DNA of 64,000 nucleotides from Pseudomonas protegens (GTDB lineage: Bacteria; Pseudomonadota; Gammaproteobacteria; Pseudomonadales; Pseudomonadaceae): positions 4,992,501 through 5,056,500 of the forward strand of contig NZ_CP031396.1 in assembly GCF_003363755.1 (NCBI RefSeq), written 5' to 3'. The notes below the pieces were generated by a model. The model did no database searches. It was not told the DNA's origin and saw only the letters and a list, made by a program, of their open reading frames with translations. Positions 33,981 through 43,425 of the stretch are shown piece by piece. A program made the translations under genes and the position numbers. How positions within the stretch are numbered: the first letter of the stretch is position 1; every line of letters begins with the position of its first letter.

Positions 33981-33993
33981 CGAACGCTCCACC

Positions 33994-34077
33994 GGGAGGC
34001 GCTGGCTTGCCAGCGAAGGCGCCTTCATGAGTGGCGCCAGGCTTGAAGGCCTTTTCGCCGGCAAGCCGGTTCCTACA
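33994..34077. repeat. REPIN (two inverted REP units) after acpH
   Basis: GGCGCTGGCTTGCCAGCGAA at the left and TTCGCCGGCAAGCCGGTTCC at the right are inverted REP units of the Pseudomonas GTAGGAGC-GGCTTGCC-GCGAA family, about 84 bp in all. Such palindromes are mobilised by RAYT transposases elsewhere in the genome. Confidence 0.8.
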
Positions 34078-34084
34078 GCGAGTT

Positions 34085-34879
34085 TCAGGCCGCGACCAGT
34101 TCGCCGTTGCGGCGTGGTTCGGCGGGCTGTATGACCTCACCGAACAGGGCTTTCTGTACGGCTTGCTGGGCCTGAAAGGCCAGCGCCGCACGTTCCTGGC
34201 CCTGGCAGGCAATCGGCTTGAGCACATGAATCTCCACCTGACCCCGGTCGTTGGCAAACAGCCGCATCAGGTGCGAGAGCAGGTCGTCGTCGCCAATGAA
34301 AGGAGCCAGGGTATCGATCTGGCCATCGCGCAAATAACGGATCGCCACCGGTTGCAGGGACACCTCGGCATCGATGGCGCTGGCCAGCAGGCGGCCGTGG
34401 AAGGTGCGCAGGGCACGGCCGTCGGTGGTGGTGCCTTCAGGAAACAGCAGCAGCGGGTGCTGCTCCTGCAGGTGTCGGGTCATCTGCTTGCGGATCAGTT
34501 GGCTGTCACCGGCCCCTCGACGGATGAACAGGCTGCCGGCCTTGGCTGCCAGCCAGCCCGCCACCGGCCAGGTGCGCACCTCGGCCTTGGACAGGAACGA
34601 CAGCGGCGTCAACATGCCCAGCAGTGGAATATCGGTCCAGGACACGTGATTGCTGACCCAGAGCATCGGCTGGCGAGGCAACTCGCCGTGCACCGTAACC
34701 CGAAACGGCAGGGCATTGCTCAGGCGAGCCATGAAGAACCGCGACCAGCGCTGGCGCCGAACCATGGAGTTGGCGACCCCCAGACGTTCCAGCAAGCCGA
34801 AGATACTGGCCATGCTCAGGCCCAGCGCGACCACCAGCAGTACCCGGGCGATGCGCCCGTAGACCCGCAGCCGGCGCAT
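34085..34879 (-). CDS. olsA: OlsA-like lyso-ornithine lipid acyltransferase (PlsC family)
   Basis: A 264-residue 1-acyl-glycerol-phosphate-acyltransferase-type membrane protein. It has an N-terminal hydrophobic segment, the catalytic motif NHVSWTD (HX4D), and the second motif FPEGTTTDG. It would add the second fatty acid to lyso-ornithine lipid. Its ATG overlaps the olsB stop by one base (TGATG). The order olsB-olsA is that of the P. aeruginosa ornithine-lipid operon. Confidence 0.85.
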   Translation of the reverse strand: MRRLRVYGRIARVLLVVALGLSMASIFGLLERLGVANSMVRRQRWSRFFMARLSNALPFRVTVHGELPRQPMLWVSNHVSWTDIPLLGMLTPLSFLSKAEVRTWPVAGWLAAKAGSLFIRRGAGDSQLIRKQMTRHLQEQHPLLLFPEGTTTDGRALRTFHGRLLASAIDAEVSLQPVAIRYLRDGQIDTLAPFIGDDDLLSHLMRLFANDRGQVEIHVLKPIACQGQERAALAFQAQQAVQKALFGEVIQPAEPRRNGELVAA

Positions 34880-35634
34880 CAGACCGCCGCCTTGAAGTGC
34901 CGTGCATAACGCGGGCACAACTCGTCGCGCTTGAGCAGGATGAACACGTCGGCAACCTGGAAGTCCTGGTCCCAGCAGGGTTCGCCGCAGATCTTCGCCC
35001 CCAGGCGCATGTAGGCCTTGAGCAGTGGCGGCATCTCGGCGATGACATTGGAAGGAATATCCAGGCTGGGCAGCGGGTGCTTGGGCTCGGCCCGCAGGTG
35101 TTCGGTACTCAGGTAGCGCTCGCGCAGCCGTTGCATGATGGCCTGGGCCTGGATGCCGCCGTCCTGCATGGGGATGCTGGCGCACCCCATCAGGTAGCTG
35201 TAGCCGCCCTGGTTGAGCACTTCCGCCAGCTCGCCCCAGAGCACGGCGATGGTGCCGCCGTTGCGATAGGCCGGGTCGACACAGGTGCGGCCGATTTCCA
35301 GGATGGGGCCCTTGAGGTGCGCCAGGCCGTGCAGGCTGAACTCTTCCTCGCTGTAGAAGCGTCCCAGGCTGCTGGCGGCCTGATGGTCCAGCAGGCGGGT
35401 GGTGGCCACCAGACGCCCGGTGTTCAAGTCGCGTACACCGATGTGGCTGCAGTGAACATCATAGTCATCCATGTCCAGACCCCATTCCGCGCCCTTGAGC
35501 TTGGCGTTGAACTCGCCGCTGAAGACGTTGAAACGCAGGGCCTGGGCTTCTTGCAGGGCCTGGGCGCCGATCAGGCGTTCGGCTTGCAGGCGGCGTTCAG
35601 TGCCGGTGTCGCTGATGCGGGCGATCTGAGTCAT
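34879..35634 (-). CDS. olsB: OlsB-like L-ornithine N-acyltransferase
   Basis: A 251-residue GNAT-fold acyltransferase of the OlsB/hemolysin-like family. It transfers a 3-hydroxyacyl group from ACP to the alpha amino group of ornithine, making lyso-ornithine lipid. Family words are LRFNVFSGEFNAKL, EIGRTCVDPAYRNGGTIAVLW, and LLKAYMRLGAKICGEPCWDQDFQVADVFILL at the C-terminus. In Pseudomonas ornithine lipids replace phospholipids at low phosphate. Coupled to olsA. Confidence 0.88.
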   Translation of the reverse strand: MTQIARISDTGTERRLQAERLIGAQALQEAQALRFNVFSGEFNAKLKGAEWGLDMDDYDVHCSHIGVRDLNTGRLVATTRLLDHQAASSLGRFYSEEEFSLHGLAHLKGPILEIGRTCVDPAYRNGGTIAVLWGELAEVLNQGGYSYLMGCASIPMQDGGIQAQAIMQRLRERYLSTEHLRAEPKHPLPSLDIPSNVIAEMPPLLKAYMRLGAKICGEPCWDQDFQVADVFILLKRDELCPRYARHFKAAV

Positions 35635-35774
35635 CGTGAATCTCCGTGCGGGCTACCGACCCGCCTTGGGTTGCAGCCAATCGACTTTGTTGTGCAAAGT
35701 CAGGCTATGTAGCCCCGGTGTCATCGCCATGAAGCTTTGGTGATGCTTATATGACAGCCCCTGAGGATCTTCGA

Positions 35775-36674
35775 ATGCCCTGGCAAGCCCTGCTCGAGAG
35801 CCGTGACCGACTGCCCGTCAACCCCGATCTGGCCGAGGGCTACGGGGCTTTGCTGGCCCATTTGGGCAGCGTTACACCCTTCGAACTGGCGGTGCTCGGC
35901 GGCCGTCTGATGGAGACTCCGGGGCTGGCGTTCCTGGTGGGCTACCAGGCGGCGTTGCGCATGTTGTGGCCCAGTGCGCCGCAAAGCCTGGGGGCTATGT
36001 GCGCGACTGAGCGCCGCAGCCTGCGTCCGGCGGACATGCAGACCCGGCTGGAGGATCTGCGCCTGCAGGGGCGCAAGGATTTCGTGACCGCTGGCGATGC
36101 CGCCGACTGGCTGTTGGTGGCGGCCCGCAGCGAGGCCCCGGGTGAGCGGGCGACCTTGCGCCTGACCGTGGTCTATGCCGGGGAGCCTGGGGTCAAGGTC
36201 CAGACTCTGCCCGCCATCGCCCTGATGCCGGAGATCAGCCACGGCTGCCTGTTGCTGGAAAACGCCGCCTGCGAACTGCTGGCCGGCGATGGCTGGGACG
36301 CCTATGTCAAACCCTTCCGCACCCTGGAGGACATCTATGTCCTGAGCGCCATGCTCGCCTGGCTGTATGGCGTGGGGCAGGACAGCGGCTGGCCGCAGCC
36401 CTTGCAGTTGCAGGTACTGGGGTTGCTTGCAGGTTGTGCCGAAGTCAGTCGGCAGAATCCCTCCTTGAGTGGCGGGCACATTCTATTGGCTGGTTTGTTC
36501 ACGCAGTTCCAGGTATTGCGGCCTGAAATCGACGCCGCATTCGCCAATGGCCCCGAGCATTGGCGCAACCAATGGTCCCGTGACCAGGCCCTGCTGGACC
36601 TGGCGGCCAGCGCCCGGGAACAACGCCTGGCCAAAGCCCTGGCCTCGTTTCAGCAACGGCGTCCCCTTGCCTAG
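35775..36674 (+). CDS. Acyl-CoA-dehydrogenase-like protein
   Basis: A 299-residue protein divergent from olsBA. The segment GRKDFVTAGDAADWLLVAAR resembles the middle domain of acyl-CoA dehydrogenases (GrK-wvTnG--Ad-llv-A), followed by beta strands and a helical C-terminal half as in that fold. The N-terminal domain is shorter than in true enzymes (about 380 residues), so it may be non-catalytic. I use the ATG at 35775, which has GAGGA seven bases upstream; an ATG at 35751 is weaker. The TAG stop codon lies in a REP-like unit that begins at the same place. Confidence 0.65.
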   Translation: MPWQALLESRDRLPVNPDLAEGYGALLAHLGSVTPFELAVLGGRLMETPGLAFLVGYQAALRMLWPSAPQSLGAMCATERRSLRPADMQTRLEDLRLQGRKDFVTAGDAADWLLVAARSEAPGERATLRLTVVYAGEPGVKVQTLPAIALMPEISHGCLLLENAACELLAGDGWDAYVKPFRTLEDIYVLSAMLAWLYGVGQDSGWPQPLQLQVLGLLAGCAEVSRQNPSLSGGHILLAGLFTQFQVLRPEIDAAFANGPEHWRNQWSRDQALLDLAASAREQRLAKALASFQQRRPLA

Positions 36675-36749
36675 GAACCGGCTTGCCGGCGAAAGGGCCC
36701 GAGAGCCTCGCACAAGGCTCGATTACGTCTGCGCTGGCCAGCCAGCTCC
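36672..36749. repeat. Degenerate REPIN overlapping a stop codon
   Basis: TAGGAACCGGCTTGCCGGCG (36672-36691) and GCTGGCCAGCCAGCTCC (about 36733-36749) form a degenerate REP pair. The stop codon of the preceding gene is the TAG of the first REP unit. Confidence 0.65.
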
Positions 36750-36827
36750 AACAAACGGGGGCACTTGCAGTGAAACTGTCATCAGCCTGGACTAGGCTCG
36801 GCCACTGACGTTGTTCGAGTGTCATCC

Positions 36828-37925
36828 ATGGCCAAGGCTCCGATTCTGCTGGCGTTACTGGTGTACCTCTGCTTGCCGGCCTGGGCCGAGGAGTGGCCGG
36901 CGCAGCAATGGAGTCGGGGGCCGACTGTCAGTGGCCCGGCGCTCAAGGCTCTGGAGGACTATGCCTTTGTGCCCAGGGACGACCAGTCCCACAAAGGCAT
37001 TCGCACTGACGCCTTGCTGGTGATCCGCGATGGCCAGGTGCTTTACGAACGCTACGCTGGCGCCACCGGACCACAGACGCCCCATCTCATCTGGTCTGCC
37101 AGCAAAAGCCTGTTGGCGGTGGTGTTGGGCGTTGCTTACGGTGAAGGCCGCTTCCAGCTCCAGGACCCCGCGGCAAAATATTACCCCGCGCTGCAGCCGC
37201 ATCCGGCTATCAGCCTGGAGGATTTGTTGCATTGGGCCTCGGGTCTGGATTGGCAGGAAGACTACGAATACGCCCCCCTCAATTCCTCAGTGGTGGCCAT
37301 GCTCTATACCCGCGGGCATCGGGACATGGCGGCATTTGCTGCACAGCAGGTGCGCTCCACCCCACCGGGGCAGGTCTTCCGTTATTCCAGCGGCGATAGC
37401 AACCTGCTGGCGGCCAGCCTGCGGGGGATGGTCGGGGCAGACCAGTACGCGGACTATCCCTGGCGTGCCCTGTTCGAACCGCTGGGCATCACCCAGGCGG
37501 TGTGGGAACGCGACGCCGCCGGCACCTTCGTGGCGTCTTCCTACCTCTACCTGACGGCCCGCGATCTGGCCCGTGTCGGCCTGTTGATGCTGCGCGAGGG
37601 GCGCTGGCGTGACCGGCAGTTGCTGCCCAGGGCCTGGGTCGAGTTCAGCCGCACGCCCTTTGCCGGCTATCGGGCCAACCAGGATGAGGCGGTGGCGGGC
37701 GGGCACTGGTGGCTCAACCGCTCGGTGGACGGTGCTCCTCAGCCCTGGCCCGATGCTCCAGCGGATACCTATGCGGCCCTGGGGCACTGGGGACAGGCGC
37801 TGTATGTCCTGCCGGCGCAGCGCCTGGTGATCGTGCGTTACGGCGACGATCGCGATGGCAGCTATCGGCACAATGAGTTGCTCAAGCGAGTCGTGGCGGC
37901 GTTTTCCAGCCAGGGGCAGCCATGA
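36828..37925 (+). CDS. Periplasmic serine hydrolase, beta-lactamase class C/esterase family
   Basis: About 365 residues with a Sec signal peptide (PILLALLVYLCLPAWAEEW). The serine hydrolase motif SxxK is SASK (WSASKSLLAVVLG) and the YxN position is YSS/YSSGD (FRYSSGDSNLLAASL). The C-terminal block GHWGQALYVLPAQRLVIVRY is usual for the family, in which members are esterases, DD-peptidases or 6-aminohexanoate-dimer-like hydrolases. The GTG at 36819 is an alternative start; neither has a good ribosome site. The last codons overlap the next gene by four bases. Confidence 0.8.
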   Translation: MAKAPILLALLVYLCLPAWAEEWPAQQWSRGPTVSGPALKALEDYAFVPRDDQSHKGIRTDALLVIRDGQVLYERYAGATGPQTPHLIWSASKSLLAVVLGVAYGEGRFQLQDPAAKYYPALQPHPAISLEDLLHWASGLDWQEDYEYAPLNSSVVAMLYTRGHRDMAAFAAQQVRSTPPGQVFRYSSGDSNLLAASLRGMVGADQYADYPWRALFEPLGITQAVWERDAAGTFVASSYLYLTARDLARVGLLMLREGRWRDRQLLPRAWVEFSRTPFAGYRANQDEAVAGGHWWLNRSVDGAPQPWPDAPADTYAALGHWGQALYVLPAQRLVIVRYGDDRDGSYRHNELLKRVVAAFSSQGQP

Positions 37926-38251
37926 AGCGTCGGGCCTTTTTCCGCCGTCATCCGCTGCTCGGCCTGGTGTTGGTGGCGCTGCTCCTGCTGCTGGGCTGGA
38001 GCTTGCAGCACCGGGTGGCCCTGCAAGCCTTCCCGGATATCCTCGGTGCCTACACCGCCAAGGAGTACTGCTCCTGCCGTTACGTGATGCAACAACCTGC
38101 CGACTACTGCCGCGCCTATGTGCGCCAGTACCTGCCCATCAGCGGCTTTAGCGATGAGCCGCAGAGCCGACGTGTCACCGCCAGCGCCCTGGGGCGTACC
38201 CACAGCGCACTCTGGCTAGGTCCCCGGGAAGGCTGCCGCCTCGCCCCCTGA
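37922..38251 (+). CDS. Small single-span membrane/periplasmic protein of unknown function (109 aa)
   Basis: Overlaps the serine hydrolase gene (ATGA), so it is co-translated. One N-terminal hydrophobic segment (HPLLGLVLVALLLLLGWSL) is followed by a soluble part with four Cys in YCSCRYVMQQPADYCR... and GCRLAP. Paired Cys suggest disulfides in the periplasm. I do not recognise the family. Coupling suggests it works with the hydrolase. Confidence 0.75.
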   Translation: MKRRAFFRRHPLLGLVLVALLLLLGWSLQHRVALQAFPDILGAYTAKEYCSCRYVMQQPADYCRAYVRQYLPISGFSDEPQSRRVTASALGRTHSALWLGPREGCRLAP

Positions 38252-38424
38252 TCCCTGGATCAGGCAGCGCTGCAGATTATGTGTTCCATCCAGTGGAACC
38301 ACATTTGATTGTCCTGTGCTCCGGCTCGCGGTTATCTGACGCCGAGCTTCGAGCACGCTCCGGCGCCTCGTGCAACGCTCCGAAAAAAAGAACGGGAAGC
38401 CACCCGGCCCAGAGGAGATTCGCC

Positions 38425-39600
38425 ATGACCCGACACCAGCACATCCTTGCCTGGCTCAACGACATTGCCAGCGATCTGCGGGCCATCCGCCAGGATATTC
38501 ATGCCCACCCGGAACTGGGTTTCGAAGAGCAACGCACTTCGGCGCTGGTGGCTCGCTGTCTGCAGGAGTGGGGTTATGAAGTGCACACCGGCGTCGGCCG
38601 AACCGGGGTCGTGGGTGTTCTGCGCAACGGCACGGGCACGCGCACCCTGGGCCTGCGGGCGGACATGGACGCCTTGCCGATCATCGAGAACACCGGGGTT
38701 CCCTACAGCAGCCGCCATGGCGGTTGCATGCACGCCTGCGGGCATGACGGCCACACCACCATCCTGCTGGGGGCGGCGCGCTACCTGGCGGCGACCCGAG
38801 CGTTCGACGGCACCCTGAACCTGATCTTCCAGCCCGCGGAAGAGGGCCAGGGCGGTGCCGAGGCGATGCTTGCCGATGGCCTGCTGGAACGCTTCCCCTG
38901 TGATGCACTGTTCGGCCTGCACAACATGCCTGGGCTGCCGGCCGGTCACCTGGGCTTTCGCGAGGGGCCGATGATGGCGTCCCAGGACCTGCTTGAGGTG
39001 ATTGTCGAAGGTGTCGGCGGTCACGGCTCCATGCCCCACCTGGCGGTGGACCCCTTGGTGGCCGCGGCCAGCATGGTCATGGCCTTGCAGACGGTGGTGG
39101 CGCGCAATATCGACGCGCAGGAAGCGGCGGTGGTGACGGTGGGGGCCTTGCAGGCGGGTGAGGCGGCCAACGTGATTCCCCAGCAGGCGTTACTGCGCCT
39201 GAGCCTCAGGGCCCTCAACGCACCGGTGCGCGAGCAGATGCTGGAGCGGGTCAAGTCGATCATCCGCACCCAGGCCGAGAGTTTTGGCTGCAGCGCCAGC
39301 ATCGACCACCGCCCGGCTTATCCGGTGCTGGTCAACAGTCCTGAAGAAACCGAGTTTGCCCGGCGGGTCGGTGTCGAGCTGGTGGGGGCCGAGGCGGTCA
39401 ATGGCCAAACGCCGAAGCTGATGGGCAGCGAAGACTTCGGCTGGATGCTGCAGCGCTGCCCCGGCAGCTACCTGTTCATCGGCAATGGCATAGCGCAACC
39501 GATGGTGCACAACCCGGGTTACGACTTCAACGACGACATCCTGCTCACCGGTGCGGCCTATTGGAGCGCGCTGGCGGAGAGCTGGCTCAAGCCCGTCTGA
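38425..39600 (+). CDS. M20-family amidohydrolase (hippurate hydrolase/N-acyl amino acid type)
   Basis: A 391-residue metallo-amidohydrolase. The di-metal site residues are in LRADMDALPI, MHACGHDGHTT, FQPAEEGQGGAEAM and near the C-terminus in MGSEDFGWML. The family splits N-acyl amino acids, hippurate and related amides. The ATG at 38425 has AGAGGAG about nine bases upstream; the open frame to 38281 has no support. First gene of a probable catabolic operon with an MHS transporter and an amidase. Confidence 0.88.
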   Translation: MTRHQHILAWLNDIASDLRAIRQDIHAHPELGFEEQRTSALVARCLQEWGYEVHTGVGRTGVVGVLRNGTGTRTLGLRADMDALPIIENTGVPYSSRHGGCMHACGHDGHTTILLGAARYLAATRAFDGTLNLIFQPAEEGQGGAEAMLADGLLERFPCDALFGLHNMPGLPAGHLGFREGPMMASQDLLEVIVEGVGGHGSMPHLAVDPLVAAASMVMALQTVVARNIDAQEAAVVTVGALQAGEAANVIPQQALLRLSLRALNAPVREQMLERVKSIIRTQAESFGCSASIDHRPAYPVLVNSPEETEFARRVGVELVGAEAVNGQTPKLMGSEDFGWMLQRCPGSYLFIGNGIAQPMVHNPGYDFNDDILLTGAAYWSALAESWLKPV

Positions 39601-39698
39601 ACCCTCCTGTTCCTGTAGTGCTGTGCGGCCCGGGCGTGCCATGCGTCCGGCACTTTTTCGAGCCCGCAAGAAGGCTCAAAAGTATCAAGGAACCTCCC

Positions 39699-41009
39699 AT
39701 GAGCGTCTCGATACCTGCTGTTTCCAAGACCCGGCAAGTGGTTGCCGCCGTGGTTGGCAACGCCCTGGAATGGTACGACTTCATCGTCTATGGCTTTCTC
39801 GCCAGCTTTATCGCCCGCCAGTTTTTCCCGGCTGAAGACGAGTACACCTCGCTGCTGATGGCCCTGGCCACCTTCGGCGTGGGTTTTTTCATGCGCCCGG
39901 TGGGCGGCGTGCTGCTGGGCATGTATTCCGACCGCAAAGGCCGCAAGGCGGCGATGCTGGTGATCATCCAGCTGATGACCGTGGCCATTGCGATGATCGT
40001 CTTTGCCCCCAACTACGCGGCCATTGGCCTGGGCGCGCCGTTGCTGATCGTGGTGGCGCGGATGCTCCAGGGCTTTGCCACCGGGGGGGAATACGCCAGC
40101 GCCACGGCCTACCTGGTGGAAAGTGCCCCAGTGGACAAGAAGGGGTTGTATGGCTCCTGGCAGTTGGTAGGACAGTGCCTGGCGGTGTTCAGCGGAGCGG
40201 CAATGGCGGCGGCGGTGACCCACCTCTTTTCGCCGCAGACCCTGGATCTCTGGGGCTGGCGCCTGCCGTTCGTGATCGGCCTGCTGATCGGTCCGGTGGG
40301 ACTGTGGATTCGCAAGTACATGGAGGAGCCGGAGGCCTTCATCGAGGCGCGCAAGCAGGCAGGTGGCAAGGGGCCGGGGCTGTGGCAGGTGGTGTCGGCC
40401 CATCGCCGGGCGATCCTGGTCTCCATGGGCCTGTGCTGCGGCAGCACTGTGTCTTTCTATGTGGTGCTGGTGAACATGCCGACCTTCGCCCACACCAACC
40501 TCGGCCTGCCCCTGGATCAGGTGCTGCTGGTGCAGATGTTCGCCGTGGCCCTGATGACCCTGGTGATTCCCTTTGCCGGGGCGCTGTCGGACCGCATCGG
40601 CCGGCGCCCAGTGCTGATGGCCTTCACCCTGGCGTTTTTCGTCATGGTCTATCCCTTGTATGTGTGGGTCGCCGCGGCGCCGTCCATTGAACGCCTGCTG
40701 GTGATGCAAATGTTGCTGTGCGGTGCCATTGGCGGCTTTTTCGGTCCCGGTCCTACGGCCCTGGCCGAGCAGTTTCCCATCGAGGTGCGTTCCACCGGGG
40801 TGTCGGTGGCGTATAACGTCACGGTGATGTTGTTCGGTGGCTTTGCGCCCTTGATCGTGACCTGGCTGAGCAAGGTCATGGCCACGCCGGTGGCGCCATC
40901 CTTCTATGTCTTGCTGACCTCGATCCTCAGCCTGCTGGGTATCTACTGCATGCATGACGCAGTCAGAGACGACAAACAAGATGCCGTGACCCTGGGAGGC
41001 GAGTCTTGA
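39699..41009 (+). CDS. MHS-family organic acid:H+ symporter
   Basis: A 436-residue major facilitator with twelve spans. The MHS marks are VVGNALEWYDFIVYGFLASF, GGVLLGMYSDRKGRKAAM and QGFATGGEYASATAYLVE, close to citrate/proline-betaine symporters. AAGGAA lies upstream of the ATG. Its stop overlaps the start of the amidase gene, so the two are coupled; the transporter probably imports the substrate of the amidase or M20 hydrolase. Confidence 0.88.
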   Translation: MSVSIPAVSKTRQVVAAVVGNALEWYDFIVYGFLASFIARQFFPAEDEYTSLLMALATFGVGFFMRPVGGVLLGMYSDRKGRKAAMLVIIQLMTVAIAMIVFAPNYAAIGLGAPLLIVVARMLQGFATGGEYASATAYLVESAPVDKKGLYGSWQLVGQCLAVFSGAAMAAAVTHLFSPQTLDLWGWRLPFVIGLLIGPVGLWIRKYMEEPEAFIEARKQAGGKGPGLWQVVSAHRRAILVSMGLCCGSTVSFYVVLVNMPTFAHTNLGLPLDQVLLVQMFAVALMTLVIPFAGALSDRIGRRPVLMAFTLAFFVMVYPLYVWVAAAPSIERLLVMQMLLCGAIGGFFGPGPTALAEQFPIEVRSTGVSVAYNVTVMLFGGFAPLIVTWLSKVMATPVAPSFYVLLTSILSLLGIYCMHDAVRDDKQDAVTLGGES

Positions 41010-42469
41010 TCAAGCACAGCGAAGCAATGGCCAACGAGTCCATCGTCGAGTTGGATGCCTTGGCACTATCCCGGGCGATCCATGCGCGCGAGCTGTCCTG
41101 TCGCGAGGTGATGCAGGCTTATCTGCAGCAGATCGAGCGTTACAACCCGGGCGTCAATGCCCTGGTCTCTCTGTGCGATCCGCAGGATCTGCTGGCCCAG
41201 GCCGATGAGCGTGACCGGCAACTGGACCGGGGGCAGTCCATGGGCTGGATGCATGGCATGCCCCAGGCGATCAAGGATCTGGCAGCCACCGCAGGGCTGG
41301 CCACCAGCATGGGCTCGCCGCTGTTCGCCGATCAGGTACCCCAGGTGGATGCCATCAGCGTGGCCCGGGTCCGTGCCAGCGGCGCGATCATTGTCGGCAA
41401 GAGCAACGTGCCGGAGTTCGGCCTGGGCTCCCATACCTACAACCAGTTGTTCGGCACCACCGGCAATGCTTATGACAGCAGCCTGAGCGCGGGCGGCAGC
41501 AGCGGCGGGGCGGCGGTGGCCCTGGCCTTGCGCATGCTGCCGGTGGCCGATGGCAGCGACATGATGGGCTCGCTGCGCAATCCGGCGGCCTTCAACAACG
41601 TGTTCGGCATGCGCCCCTCCCAGGGGCGGGTGCCATTCGGCCCGACCCCTGAGCTGTTCGTGCAGCAACTGGCTACCGAAGGGCCAATGGGGCGCACGGT
41701 GGCTGATGTGGCGCGGTTGTTGAGCACCCAGGCCGGATATGATCCGCGAGTGCCCTTGTCCCTCAAGGACGATCCGGCGCTGTTGCAGGCGCCTCTGCAA
41801 CGGGATGTACGTGGCCTGCGCCTGGGCTGGCTGGGTGACTACAACGGCTACCTGGCCATGGAGCAGGGCGTCCTGAGCCTGTGCGAAAAGGCCCTGGCCG
41901 ATTTCACCCATCTGGGCTGTGAAGTGGAAAGCTGCCAGCCGGAGTTTTCCATGGCGCAGTTGTGGGACTGCTGGCTGGTGCACCGGCACTGGCTGATCCA
42001 GGGTTCCCTGGGGCTGTTGCACAACGACCCGGACCAGCGCCGCTGGCTCAAGCCCGAGGCGCGTTGGGAAGTGGAGGGCGCGGCCAGCCTCAGTGCCGCG
42101 GACGTGTACCGCGCTTCCCAGAGTCGCAGCGATTGGTATCGCGCCTTGCTGCGGCTGTTCGAACGTTACGATTTTCTGCTGCTGCCCACGGCCCAGGTGT
42201 TCCCTTTCGATGCACGGCAGGCCTGGCCAAGGCAGATCGATGGGCAGGAAATGGACACCTATCACCGCTGGATGGAGGTGGTGATCGGTCCGACCCTGGC
42301 CGGCCTGCCCAGTATCAGCATTCCGGTGGGGTTCAATCTGGCGGGCCTGCCCATGGGCTTGCAGATCATCGGGCCGGCCCAGGCCGACCACGCCGTGCTG
42401 CAACTGGCCTATGCCCACGAACAACTGACGCACTGGGTGCGGCAACGCCCTCCGGGTAACCTGCTGTAA
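41006..42469 (+). CDS. Amidase-signature family amidase
   Basis: A 487-residue amidase. The Ser-cisSer-Lys triad is visible: Lys in MPQAIKDLAATAG, cis-Ser region SAGGSSGGAAVALAL, and nucleophile segment ADGSDMMGSLRNPAAF. The likely start is a TTG at 41006 with GGGAGG six bases upstream, overlapping the transporter stop; an ATG seven codons later has a weak site. The substrate may be an aryl or acyl amide. Confidence 0.88.
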   Translation: MIKHSEAMANESIVELDALALSRAIHARELSCREVMQAYLQQIERYNPGVNALVSLCDPQDLLAQADERDRQLDRGQSMGWMHGMPQAIKDLAATAGLATSMGSPLFADQVPQVDAISVARVRASGAIIVGKSNVPEFGLGSHTYNQLFGTTGNAYDSSLSAGGSSGGAAVALALRMLPVADGSDMMGSLRNPAAFNNVFGMRPSQGRVPFGPTPELFVQQLATEGPMGRTVADVARLLSTQAGYDPRVPLSLKDDPALLQAPLQRDVRGLRLGWLGDYNGYLAMEQGVLSLCEKALADFTHLGCEVESCQPEFSMAQLWDCWLVHRHWLIQGSLGLLHNDPDQRRWLKPEARWEVEGAASLSAADVYRASQSRSDWYRALLRLFERYDFLLLPTAQVFPFDARQAWPRQIDGQEMDTYHRWMEVVIGPTLAGLPSISIPVGFNLAGLPMGLQIIGPAQADHAVLQLAYAHEQLTHWVRQRPPGNLL

Positions 42470-42554
42470 CCAGGCAAATGCTGTTGATAGGGTTCTGAGG
42501 CCCGCATCTTGCTGGGAAAAACCTTTACCCATCTTCAGTCAGGGAGTTCGGACT

Positions 42555-43325
42555 ATGGCCAGCAAGGTAGAAACCGGCAGCGTGCGTTCCGTGGAACGGG
42601 CCCTGGCCATCGTCGAGTTGCTGGGTCAGCACCAGGCCCTGGGCCTGGAGGAGCTGCACTACCTGACGGGCCTAGCCAAGGCCACGGTGTCGCGCATGTT
42701 GCTGACCCTGCAGGAGCAGGGCTGGATCTACCGTGGACTGAGCGACAGGCGTTATCGCCTGAGCGCCCGCAGCCTGTTCGGCGACAGCCGGCAACGCTTC
42801 AAGCGCCATCTGGTGGAGCAGGCGGCGCCCTGGATGCTGGAGTTGAGTGCACGCACCGGACTGGTCAGCGACCTGTCGAGTTTTGACGGTGAGCACCTTG
42901 AGGTCCTGGAAAGTGCGGTGCCTGCGGTGTTGCGCAAGCGCTACCCGAACAACAGCCGGATTGTCGGCCAGCATGCCAGCCTGTTTCATTCGGCCATGGG
43001 CAAGGCCTGCCTGGGGGCCCTGGCCAGTGATGAAGTCGAGCGTCTGGCCGAGCGTGAGCGAGTACCGGCCGAAGACCAGCAACAAGCTTGCGCCCAGTCC
43101 CAGCATCTGGGCTTCGGTCAGCGTACCGAGGGCCACTGGGAATATCCGGTACGACTGCCTTTTCTGATTCGTGCCGTGGCCCTGCCGTTGCAGGCCGAAG
43201 GCCGGGTGATCGGCAGCATCGCTCTGCATTGGCCGATGGACCTGAGCTGTGTCGAGCAGGTGCGCAATCGTCACTTGGGATTGCTGGCCGACACCATCGA
43301 GCAATTGCAGAAGTCCATTGCCTGA
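42555..43325 (+). CDS. IclR-family transcriptional regulator
   Basis: A 256-residue IclR protein. The HTH reads LGLEELHYLTGLAKATVSRMLLTL (about 32-55), followed by the effector domain (about 80-250) with HSAMGKACLGALAS and a variant C-terminal motif IRAVALPLQAEGRVIGSIAL. It follows the M20-MHS-amidase operon in the same direction with an 85-base gap and probably regulates it. Confidence 0.88.
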   Translation: MASKVETGSVRSVERALAIVELLGQHQALGLEELHYLTGLAKATVSRMLLTLQEQGWIYRGLSDRRYRLSARSLFGDSRQRFKRHLVEQAAPWMLELSARTGLVSDLSSFDGEHLEVLESAVPAVLRKRYPNNSRIVGQHASLFHSAMGKACLGALASDEVERLAERERVPAEDQQQACAQSQHLGFGQRTEGHWEYPVRLPFLIRAVALPLQAEGRVIGSIALHWPMDLSCVEQVRNRHLGLLADTIEQLQKSIA

Positions 43326-43425
43326 ACCATTCCCCGTCTGCAACGGCTGGGCCCCACTTGAGCGCGGTGTTTGCCAGCCCCCTGGCAGCCGGTTAAGGTG
43401 GCGCCTTCTGTTCACGGGAGCTTGC

